The position numbers and the translations under genes are program-made. 64,000 nt of DNA from Dreissena polymorpha (Eukaryota > Mollusca > Bivalvia > Myida > Dreissenidae), in the NCBI RefSeq assembly GCF_020536995.1, contig NC_068355.1, forward strand, positions 126,175,472-126,239,471. Direction: 5' to 3'. Numbering within the stretch: position 1 is the stretch's first letter; every line of letters starts with the position of its first letter. Positions 55,322 through 64,000 of the stretch are shown piece after piece. Under the pieces are notes generated by a model. It saw nothing but the letters and a program-made list of their open reading frames with translations. It made no database searches and had not been told where the DNA came from.

Positions 55322-56026
55322 TTATTCTTGCACGTTGATGCCATATGGTCGGTATGTCCTTAGTTTTGACTTCCACAATTGTTCCATGGTTTTGCGATAC
55401 TCGTCCGACCCGCTGAGTTTTTCGAGTCCCATTATTTGGAAATCATCCATGGAATGTCCGTCGGTGTAGAAATGTTCAGCTACCGGGTCACTGTGCTGTG
55501 TGCGAATACGCGACAGATTCAATAGATGTCGCTGGTACAGAGTTCCGCCGGTCTCTCCCACATACACGAACCTGCGACAGCGACGACAGTTGACCGCGTG
55601 CACAACATTGGATGATTTGCAATCAACATTGTTTCTGACGCTGTACTTCCTGCCGCTGGGATCTGTGAAATATTCCGCCTTCATCATGTACGGGCAAATG
55701 GCGCATCTTTGCGCCCCACAGGGCCCGCTCATATTGGGTTTTACTTCCTTCATTCTATCAGACGTGTGCAGCGTGTGTAGGTGTCTACGGATGATACGGC
55801 CGATGTTGGGTAGTGCGCGCGAAAACGTTATCACCAGCGGAATCCTTGTATTATGCTCCGAGTTTGTCTTTTCGCGCAAAAGGTCCTCTCTCTTTTTATT
55901 GTCGACCTTTATCAATTCGGTCTCTACAAACGCCCCGTCATATCCACGGTTCACGAGCTGTGTTTTCACCGCCTGTCTGTGCTTCCGGTAGGCAACCTCC
56001 TCTGAACAGATTCTTTTCGCACGCAC
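55322..56026 (-). CDS. Penelope-like GIY-YIG endonuclease region
   Basis: Linker LVNRGYDG, a Cys cluster ([11 protein letters not shown], then [16 protein letters not shown]) as in endonuclease-bearing PLEs, then the GIY-YIG signature [18 protein letters not shown] with arginine and histidine after it, then DPVAEHF and a C-terminal helix. The 'RKICSE'-type motif RAKRICSEE lies at the left edge of this frame. Places the element among the EN-bearing Penelope/Poseidon/Neptune branches, not the EN-less Athena type. Confidence 0.92.
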   Translation of the reverse strand: MRAKRICSEEVAYRKHRQAVKTQLVNRGYDGAFVETELIKVDNKKREDLLREKTNSEHNTRIPLVITFSRALPNIGRIIRRHLHTLHTSDRMKEVKPNMSGPCGAQRCAICPYMMKAEYFTDPSGRKYSVRNNVDCKSSNVVHAVNCRRCRRFVYVGETGGTLYQRHLLNLSRIRTQHSDPVAEHFYTDGHSMDDFQIMGLEKLSGSDEYRKTMEQLWKSKLRTYRPYGINVQE

Positions 56027-56107
56027 ACCCAGACCATACGGTATAGCTTTTTTTGTTGACTCCGGGTGCGAAGAATCACTGTGTAGGTACAGGTGTTTAT
56101 CGGTAGG

Positions 56108-57589
56108 TTAAGTATATAGGTCGGTTTGAAGGCGCCCGTTCCGTATTGATGTCACCGTGTCCAGGAACTCTAGTTTTTCTGAAGAATAGCGGAGCTCGAG
56201 TTTAATGCGAGGGTTGATTCCATTTCCTTGTGTGTGGAAAGTTTTAAGTGCCTCGATACCATGCGTCCATAAGACCCACACATCATCCACAAACCGGAAG
56301 TATGCGAGTGGTTGCTTTTCTGACCGCCGGAACAGTTCCTCTTCCCAAGCACCCATGTACGTTGATGCATAGTTCAGCCCGAGGCGTGAGCCAATAGCCG
56401 TCCCTTCTATCTGTATAAAGTGTTCGTCGTTGAATGAGAAGGTGTTGTTTTCCAACACAGTGTCCATCATCACGATGACGTCCTCTGTAGGAATTTCCGG
56501 GTCCGTTCGCCTGTTTAAAGCGTCCATAGCAGCAGCACGGGCCTCATCTCTCGGGACACTTGGATATAGGGCCTTCACATCTAAACAGAATATTAGCGTA
56601 CCTTCCGGAAGAGTTTGTTTTAATTTTTGTATTTTGTTTAAGAAGTCCATAGTGTCTCTTACAAACGACGGAAGTGACGTCACATGGCTTCGCAACTGGT
56701 CCTCAACAATTTCCGCCATTTTCTCTGTCGGGTGGCTTCTACCATTCACAATAGTGCGTAACGGCATTCCTGGCTTATGTAACTTCGGGTTCCCTTGAAC
56801 CTTACCGGAAGTGCCATCGTTCCCTGTCATGTATTGTCGGAGATCACTGTCAATGGAACCTCTTTTGTACAGGTTGTCTACGACCTTTTTTTCCTTGTTT
56901 TGCACTGATTTTGTTTTGTCGTCGGTAACTTCCGCATATGTGTCGCTATCGGAAATTTCACCTTTTAATTTTTGTATGTAATCTGTTCTATCCATTACGA
57001 CTATACCAGAACCTTTATCAGCAGGCCGAATGACAATATCATCGTCGTTAAGAAGTTCTTTCAGAGCGTATTCTTCAGATTTACTCATATTGAGCTTAAA
57101 CCTTCTTTTGAGACCCTTGATGATGTCATCCTTTACAGCCTTGATATACGCATCCAACCATTTATCGCGGTCTGCTTTTGGAGTCCATGTTGACGGCGTC
57201 TTCTTCCTGTACGGTTTCTCTTGATTAGGATGTCCGTCTCTCTCTTCAGAGTAGAAATATTCTCTGAGACGCATGCGACGTTCCCATGCAGTGAGGTCCG
57301 TCAACAACTTGCCTTTGTCAACGACTCTTCTTGTTGGAACAAATTTCAATCCCTTAGATAGAACTCTTATTTGTGAGGCAGTAAGTTGCTTCTTAGACAG
57401 GTTAGTCACTACATCCGGTTGGACTGACGGTCCCTCAGTGACGATAACACAATTTTTAGACGTTGAACCGTTTGCTGTATAGCGGCGTTGCACTTCCGGC
57501 TTGTCTAACAACACATGCATGCTTTTTTGTAGGCATGGAAAGTCTTTCTGAACCAATAGATCCCAGTTCCGCTTCCTCTGCGCCGACAT
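56108..57589 (-). CDS. Penelope-like reverse transcriptase region
   Basis: 493 codons. Visible RT landmarks in order: GNPKLHKPGMPLRTIVNG (the PLE 'PKxHKxxxPxRPI' motif), FCLDVKALYPSVP (motif A aspartate), GTAIGSRLGLNYASTYMG (motif B), FRFVDDVWV (catalytic DD of motif C) and YSSEKLEFLDT (the 'xFLD' motif typical of PLE). All the catalytic aspartates are present. Upstream about 200 residues are the Lys/Arg-rich N-terminal part usual for the family. Confidence 0.92.
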   Translation of the reverse strand: MSAQRKRNWDLLVQKDFPCLQKSMHVLLDKPEVQRRYTANGSTSKNCVIVTEGPSVQPDVVTNLSKKQLTASQIRVLSKGLKFVPTRRVVDKGKLLTDLTAWERRMRLREYFYSEERDGHPNQEKPYRKKTPSTWTPKADRDKWLDAYIKAVKDDIIKGLKRRFKLNMSKSEEYALKELLNDDDIVIRPADKGSGIVVMDRTDYIQKLKGEISDSDTYAEVTDDKTKSVQNKEKKVVDNLYKRGSIDSDLRQYMTGNDGTSGKVQGNPKLHKPGMPLRTIVNGRSHPTEKMAEIVEDQLRSHVTSLPSFVRDTMDFLNKIQKLKQTLPEGTLIFCLDVKALYPSVPRDEARAAAMDALNRRTDPEIPTEDVIVMMDTVLENNTFSFNDEHFIQIEGTAIGSRLGLNYASTYMGAWEEELFRRSEKQPLAYFRFVDDVWVLWTHGIEALKTFHTQGNGINPRIKLELRYSSEKLEFLDTVTSIRNGRLQTDLYT

Positions 57590-57687
57590 GGACGCTTTCT
57601 GCAGTCATTAAACCTTTTCCGGTGTGGTAACACTGCACTTCCGGTTTGTCAGTAGCGACATTCTTATCTTCAAGTATTAAACTGTTT

Positions 57688-57942
57688 TCAGAATGTGTGG
57701 TCTTTTTTAAGGACGCTCAATTTCTTTTTCTTTGTTCTTAAAAGTTCAATTTGTGTTTCAAGTGAAAATTGTTCCAGTTCTTTCTGTAGCTTTTCGAATT
57801 TATGTTTAGTAATTGAGGAAGACATCTTATTTGAATATTCCTTTTTCAAGTTGATAACCTCACGCAAAACCCGGTCACAAACAGCAATACCCTCCGACAT
57901 TAAGTGGAGTGATGTTCTATAATATATATATACATTGGGCAA
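57688..57942 (-). CDS. Penelope-like N-terminal coil region
   Basis: 84 codons: SSSITKHKFEKLQKELEQ then a Lys-rich LLRTKKKKLSVLKKDH. PLE proteins commonly have such a coil and 'LxxLxxD/H' segment ahead of the RT. It is in a different frame from the RT. Confidence 0.5.
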   Translation of the reverse strand: MPNVYIYYRTSLHLMSEGIAVCDRVLREVINLKKEYSNKMSSSITKHKFEKLQKELEQFSLETQIELLRTKKKKLSVLKKDHTF

Positions 57943-57950
57943 GACTTGCG

Positions 57951-59517
57951 ATCAGTTTATTGACAACATACATCAACGAACATATTCGTACTATGTAACA
58001 ATCAAGTACTATCGTAAAATAACATGACAGTACACATTTTGATCTATAAATTGTATAACTATGATTTGTAAACATCACTTCTATTATTATATCCTTTATT
58101 GGTGTTTTCAAGGCCAGGGTAAAAACCAGAGATAAAATTTCATCAGAAGTCCAATGTAAAATAACTCTGGAAAATGTACCCGAAAACAACCAATATTAAC
58201 ATGCAACTGTGAACATTATGTAACACAAACATAACGTGTCATTTTAGCCATCTTATTAAAGCGGTTCGAATTTAAAAAAGTAAAAGTTTACTGATCGAAG
58301 TCTAGCGTAGAACTGACCAAACATTGGACACCCCGTGCACATTACCGTCTATGTCCACCTGAGTGACCATCACTCACGTGACAACCACACGCATGCACAA
58401 ACCGCACATGTACCTGTTTTGTGCAGTGCGTTATGTTGAGACATACGTTCTGTGCTATACTCCATAACGCACAGAACGGGACAAAAATATGTGCCGGGTG
58501 AAACTGGGACACTATGTAAAACACATTAATAAAGCTTGTGAACACATGGAGTCATATTTATTTATGTTTTTGCTCAATCATGATATAAATCTAGCTTAAT
58601 AAATATGTTCTACTGATTTACCACCGAAGAGAAAATGGTTGCGAAACATTTAAAATTACGAGACGGTGCCATTTCCTTCTTTTGCTATTGTAACATCATT
58701 TGAACCCTACAGACGCCATATGTTCTTCCCATGATGTAACTTTTACAGAATATCAAAACATTGTTATGATCTCTGGATTGAGTTCGAAAAGGATTGTCGA
58801 GTATTCCTGAGTTTGCTGTTTACGTCCGGTGTCCGCTTGAGCATTGACCGGGCGAATATTGAATTTTATATTCAGATACAATACCTGTACATCTTGATCG
58901 CAAACAATCCGATGCTTTATTGATGTAATCCCTTTAAAAACAAAACACTGACTTCATCGAATCATATGCATTAATTATTAATTTTATTTTATTAAATGTA
59001 ATTTTCATTTTTATATTAGATATAATTATCATACATTATAATCAAATAAGAATAGCAAATTGTTACCTAGAACAAAAGAAATAAGTACATGTTTTACACC
59101 TGTCTTTACCAACAGCAAGAAAATACTTCGCAAGCAAATTCTTATTAACAAAAATTAAACAAAACATATATTTCGGTTGAGGTTAAAGTCCTATAAATAT
59201 AAGAGAATTCGGTTCAGCAAAACACATATCCCCAGTTCCAAAAATATAAATCAGGGTTGGAAAAACAGTACGCCAACTGATCGCAGGTCACTTATTCAGC
59301 ACCTGGGAATTATAAAAATCTATTAATACCAGTTAATTGGTCACTGATTCACCAGAAAAACATACGTAGGAACTTACCAAAAAAGGAGAAACCGATGAAT
59401 ACCAGTTAGCACTTTTGTGGAAAACTATCTTACTGAAAGTCCGAAGATAGCCGACCTATCACGATCGAAATCACACCCCTATTTTCAGTATTTAAGCTTC
59501 GCGCAAACCGTATTTTC
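57951..59517. other. No gene seen; small inverted repeat
   Basis: GTGCGTTATG (about 58427) and CATAACGCAC (about 58463) form a 10 bp stem. 'ctcacgtgac' at 58373 is a palindromic E-box-like word. 58080-58160 may still be the 5' part of the Penelope-like element. No exon recognised. Confidence 0.35.
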
Positions 59518-59916
59518 TGTCTCGCTTTACAGGTATGATTCTTATAATTATTTACATTTTGGATAACTTTGTTGTTTGTATTATTTTACTAAGTGCGGTA
59601 ATCTATAGTTAATTGCTCATTTTAGTTGTATTTGGATGTTATTGTTATAATTAATAATATCATATTGTTAACTCTACAGGATTATACGGTATGTAAAGAA
59701 TTGTGTAGAATTTATAATAACTGGACTGCAAACTGATATAACAAATATTAAAATGTAAGCTTATTATTGTTAGTTATTGAAATCCTATGTTTCTGAAAAT
59801 TACTGTAGACGTATTTTATTTCAAAAGCTATATGACATGCTATTATAAACTGTGCATGTAAATTCACATGTATATTATTTGAAAATATTATAATATTTCT
59901 TTGTCTCGCTTTACAG
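59518..59916 (+). repeat. 384 bp segment bounded by a 15 bp direct repeat with splice-like ends
   Basis: TGTCTCGCTTTACAG occurs at 59518-59532 and 59902-59916. The DNA after the first copy starts GTATGA and the second copy ends ACAG before 'aaataaaattg', so the interval has the form of an intron (GT...AG) created by, or mimicking, a target-site duplication. AT-rich inside; no frame across it. Confidence 0.6.
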
Positions 59917-59985
59917 AAATAAAATTGAACTGCCTTGGCAAGATCGTTGGTTTTGAATTATTATCATCAAACCATCAGGCAAGGA

Positions 59986-60018
<33 letters not shown>

Positions 60019-60419
60019 CTATTTAATAATTAGTGCTTAACGCGGAAATGGAAATAACAGTTCATGAATAACATCAAACACACGAAGTAAACATCAAGAT
60101 ATCCTAAAATATCCAAAAGATTCCGAGTAAGAAATAAAATATAATCGGTAGTAAATAGGACCGGTTATACAGATCTTGCAATGCGTAGAGCTAGTTTATT
60201 TGTTACATATGTATGAATATTTTTTATCCGAGATCATTTTACCATGACAATAATTGTACTGACATTGTACTGTATAACACATATAGTCCAATGGTTCTTG
60301 AGCTTTTTTAATAAAGGCAAAATGTAGACGATCGTTTTGTTTTATTCCATCGTGCCTCAGAATGGTATGGTGCTCTGGCCAGTATATAACTATTAAACAG
60401 TAAATAGTTATACATTAAA
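59917..60419. other. No gene seen; (TA)n at 59986-60013
   Basis: A ~28-base TA run and AT-rich DNA. Confidence 0.4.
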
Positions 60420-60690
60420 ATGAGCCGTGCTTTGTGAAAATGGGGTTTAATGCATGTGCGTAAAGTGTCTACCCGGATTAGTCTGTGCAGTCCCCACAGG
60501 CTAATCAGGGACAACACTTTCTTCCTAAACTTGAGTTTTGCTAAGAAGAGACTTTTTATAAACGAAAAATACCATAAAATCGGAAAGTCTCTGATTAGCG
60601 TGTGCGGACTGCACAGGCTAATATGGGATGACACTTTACGCACATGCATTAAGCCCCCTTCTCAATGAACACGGCCCAAATATATTCTCT
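60420..60690 (+). mobile_element. F2 palindromic element, full copy
   Basis: 'gagccgtgctttgtgaaaat' and 'atgaacacggccc' at the ends, arms 'ctgtgcagtccccacaggct' (60482) and 'tgtgcggactgcacaggcta' (60600). Confidence 0.8.
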
Positions 60691-61089
60691 TATAGGGCCG
60701 TTTGATTTGAATATTGATGTTATGATATACTTGTATGTACACTTAAATGTGTAAGAACTTATTCTGAGCCAAGTGTGAGGTTTAAACCGATTTAAACACC
60801 AAATGAATAAAGATTGACTGTTCCAAGCCGGTAACCCGAGTTTTATTATGTTTTGCTTTTGTTATGTAATTGTCTGTGCTGTCTAGATCGTTTATTGTGT
60901 GTCCTGCTGTTTGACAATATATGTATCCCGGAAAAAGCAAATTTTTGGAAAAACCCACTAATCTGCTGGTACAAATAAACATGACCCATTTATAAGCCTT
61001 TCGAAATCACGCACCGTATCAACCGTTATTATTGAAAGTTAGCTATCATTGGTTGATGTAATGGACCAACGTTGTTTGTACCGGGGTGA
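60691..61089. other. No gene seen
   Basis: Spacer without a recognised repeat or exon. Confidence 0.3.
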
Positions 61090-63095
61090 TTAGTGGTTTT
61101 TAGCTTATGTCATGGTCCTGTGTCCGTCGTGTGTGCGTGCGTGCGTCCGTGCGTTAACTTTTTCTTTAAACATCTTCTTCTCCTAAACTACTGGTCCAAT
61201 TCTGATGAAATTTCTCAGGAATGTTCCTGTGGTGAACCTCTTTCAAATTTGTTCAAATTATGCCCCTGGGGTCAAATTTGACTTTGCCCCTGGGGGTAAA
61301 AAAATTGAAAATTTACTTATATAAGGCCTATTTTGTGCAAACTTTATAAATCTTCTTGTCAAGAACCATTGGGCCTAGGGCTACCAAACTTGGTATATAG
61401 TGACATCTTATAGTCCTCTACATAGTTTGTTCAAATTATACCCCTGGGGTCAAATTGTACCCTGCCTCGGGGGGTCAAAATATTGAAAATTTGCTTATAT
61501 CAGGCCTATTTTGTGCACATTTTAAAAATCTTCTTGTCCATAACCGTATGGCGTAGGGCTACCAAATTTGGTATGTAGTGACATCTTATTGTCCTCTACC
61601 AAGTTTGTTCAAATCATGCCCCTGGGGTCAAATTTGACCCTGTCCCGGGGGTTAAAAAAGTGAAAATTTGCTATATAAGGCCTATTTTGTGCAAACTTTA
61701 AAAATCTTCTTGTCCATAACAATTGGGCATAGGGCTACCAAATTTGCTATGTAGTGACATCTTATAGTTTTCTACCAAGTTTGTTCAAACTATGACCCTG
61801 GGGTCAAATTTGAACCTGCCCCGGGGGGTTAAAAAATAGAAAATTTGCTTTTATAAGGCCTATTTTATGCAAACTTAAAAAATCTTCTTGTCCATAACCA
61901 TTGGGTTTAGGGCTACCAAATTTTCTATGTAGTGACATCTTATAGTCCTCTACCAAGTTTGTTCAAATTATGCCTCTGTGGTTAAATTTGACCTTGCCCC
62001 GGGGAGGTTAAAAAAATAGAAAAATTGCTAATATAAGGCCTACTTTGTGCAAACTTAAAAAATCTTTTTAACCATAACCATTGGGCCTAGGGCTACCAAA
62101 TTTGCTATGTAGTGACATCGTATAGTCTTCTACCAAGTTTGTTCAAATTATGCCCCTGGGTTCACATTTGACCATGCCCCGGGGGGTCAAAAAATTGAAC
62201 ATTTGCTTATATAAGGCCTATTTTGTGAAAATTTTAAAAATCTTCTTGTCCATAACCATTGGGCCAAGGGCTACCAAATTTGGTATGTAGTGACATTTTA
62301 TTGTCCTCTACCAAGTTTGTTCAAATTAAGCCCCTGGGGTCAAATTTGACCCTGCCCCGGGGGGTCAAACAATTGAAAATTTTCTTATATAAGGCCTATT
62401 TTGTGCAAACTTTAAAAATCTTCTTTTCCATAACCATTAGGCCTAGGGCTACCAAATAGGGTATGTAGTGACATCTAATAGTCCTCTACCAAGTTTGTTC
62501 AAATTATGCCCCTGGGGTCTAATTTGACCCCGCCCTGGGGGTCAAAAAATGAAAATTTGCTTATATAAGTCCTATTTTGTGCAAACTTTAAAAATCTTCT
62601 AGTCCATAACCTTATGGCATAGGGCTACCAAATTTCGTATGTAATGACATCTTATAGTCCTCTACCAAGTTTGTTCAAATTAAGCCCCAGGGATCAAATT
62701 TGACCGTTCCCCAGGGGTCACAAAATTGAACATATGCTTATATTGGGCCCATTTTGTGCAAACTATAAAAAATCTTCTTGTCCATAACCATTGGGCCTAT
62801 GTCTATCAAATTTGGTAGGTAGTGACATCAAATAGTTCTCTACTTTGTTTTTTTTTAATTATGCCCCTGGGAAAAAATTTGACCTTGCCCCAGGGGTCAC
62901 AAAAATGAACATATGCTCAAATAAGGCCTATTTTGTGCAATCTTCGAAAATCTTCTTGTTCTTAATTATAGAGCCTAGGGCTACTAAATTTGGTATGTTG
63001 TGATATCTAATAGTTCTCTACCAAATTTGTTCAAATTATTCCCCAGGGCTCAAATTTGACCCTGTCCCTGGAGGTCACAAAACTGAACATATGAC
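61090..63095 (+). repeat. TR3 tandem array, about ten 178 bp units
   Basis: Head 'ttttagcttatgtcatggtc' and a (GTGC/GTCC)n run (61125-61155), then units marked by 'ataaggcctattttgtgcaa' at about 61321, 61500, 61676, 61853, 62033, 62211, 62389, 62567, 62745 and 62921: a period of 177-180. Each unit also holds 'gggctaccaaatttggtatg' and 'cccctggggtcaaatttgac'. The last two or three units are the most diverged. Confidence 0.9.
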
Positions 63096-63784
63096 GTTTA
63101 CCAGTGGAGATTACTGCGGCCGTGTGGCTGTGACCAACAACAACAACAACATCTTGTAAACATGAGATAAAACCCTGTCATTTAGTGCCATTTTAAATCA
63201 GATGGTGACTGCTTACAAAGGAATTGAAGTAAGAACATGTGTTCTGAATGTTTTTCTTATAAACTGAAAAAAGTCGGGATTTATTTAAATATGTCGAAAG
63301 TGACCATATATCCGGATAAAAAAATTCGGATGACATGTTTATTTAATGTCTTTTTTTGTAGTGTTTAAACCAGTTTAATAATATCTAATTGGTTTTAAAA
63401 CACAACTTCCATGAACATAATTGTTTCCAGAAAAGTCAATATATGATACTGCATTGTAAACTCAAACTTTGTATCCAAGAGGTGTTGGAATTAATGAAGT
63501 GCAATGTTCCTAACTATCGTATATGCTGCTTTTTAATTACTAATGATTCATTGTTCCATTTGTGAATTGTGATTGTGACTCATGAATTGTGGAGATATGA
63601 TTGTCAATTGCTCAACGATCCATATAAATTTCTGATCATATTATAATTTTCTTAATATAAGTTATGAATTGCTCTTAGAAGTCAAATGTATTACTTAATT
63701 AAATACATTTATAAATATAAGAAATAATCTTTAGATTATCATAATATTCTCAGGCCTGTTGGTCTTAGGGATGTGTGGGTTGTT
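63096..63784. other. No gene seen
   Basis: A (CAA)n run at 63136-63150, then AT-rich DNA. Confidence 0.35.
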
Positions 63785-64000
63785 TATTATATTTATTCCC
63801 CTTCTTCGAAGAAGAGGGTGTTTATTGTTTTGCACATGTCGGTCCGTCCGTCGTCCGTATGTCCGTCCACCAGATTGTTTCTGGATGATAACTCAAGAAC
63901 GCTTAGGCCTAGGATCCTGACACTTCAAAGGTACTTTGATCATGACTCGCAGATGAACCCTGTTGATTTTGAGGTCACTAGGTCAAAGGTCAAGGTCACG
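63785..64000 (-). repeat. TR2 element, inverted, runs off the window
   Basis: 'ttccccttcttcgaagaaga', (GTCC)n at 63840-63868, 'tggatgataactcaagaacg', 'aggcctaggatcctgacact' and 'gaggtcactaggtcaaaggt': the tail and first unit of TR2 in reverse. Confidence 0.85.

Noticed and set aside
55500-57482. Plus-strand frames of 60-163 codons across the retroelement
   Set aside because: Antisense shadows of the Penelope-like RT and endonuclease, which have the conserved motifs on the minus strand.

Overview
The window is animal nuclear DNA: AT-rich, with small phase-matched exons between GT..AG introns and dense, recurring short repeats. The repeat families (arrays rich in 'gaccttgacc', foldbacks with 'gcacaggctaatca', a TTAA-flanked hairpin family) are of the kind I remember from bivalve genomes, most likely a dreissenid mussel. 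The species call is inference from memory; the gene calls rest on the sequence.

Two complete genes dominate and are divergently transcribed. On the minus strand, 28184 down to 15852, is an SH3BGR-family gene: a thioredoxin-fold SH3BGR domain over three small exons, then a 567-codon Glu/Lys-rich exon carrying five copies of a DPW motif block. On the plus strand, 31485 to 47259, is lebercilin (LCA5), eight coding exons with continuous phases, predicted 868 aa: a ciliary coiled-coil protein. From memory, humans keep the same head-to-head pair twice (LCA5/SH3BGRL2 on chromosome 6, LCA5L/SH3BGR on chromosome 21), so the window probably preserves the arrangement that existed before the vertebrate genome duplications. 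At the left edge is the last exon of a centrin-like EF-hand gene (445-645, plus). Three further exon-like segments lie on the minus strand (1645-1748, 8359-8507, 18711-18798); the last two are phase-compatible with each other and with SH3BGR exon 3, so they may be an alternative 3' end.

The rest is mobile and repetitive. For reference I label the families: F1 (~230-340 bp, starts near 'atgcccc', ends 'catctcttgt'), F2 (~200-250 bp palindrome with 'gcacaggctaatca'), F3 (~210 bp, TTAA-flanked, 50-base central hairpin), F4 and F7 (other short palindromic families), F5, TR2 and TR3 (elements built of 140-180 bp tandem units). Several are nested inside each other, which gives insertion order and target sites. 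Other items: TIR elements at 6141-6648, 9349-10840, 33932-34751 (contains a tRNA-like segment) and 50177-51039; a ~540 bp near-complete palindrome at 18985-19525 in an SH3BGR intron; a foldback of small GC-rich palindromes at 24268-24965; a 450 bp triplet array inside a TR2 element; an endonuclease-bearing Penelope-like retroelement (about 55141-57950, minus) with a hammerhead-like RNA core; and a ten-copy 178 bp tandem array at the right end. From 47260 to the end I found no confident host gene.
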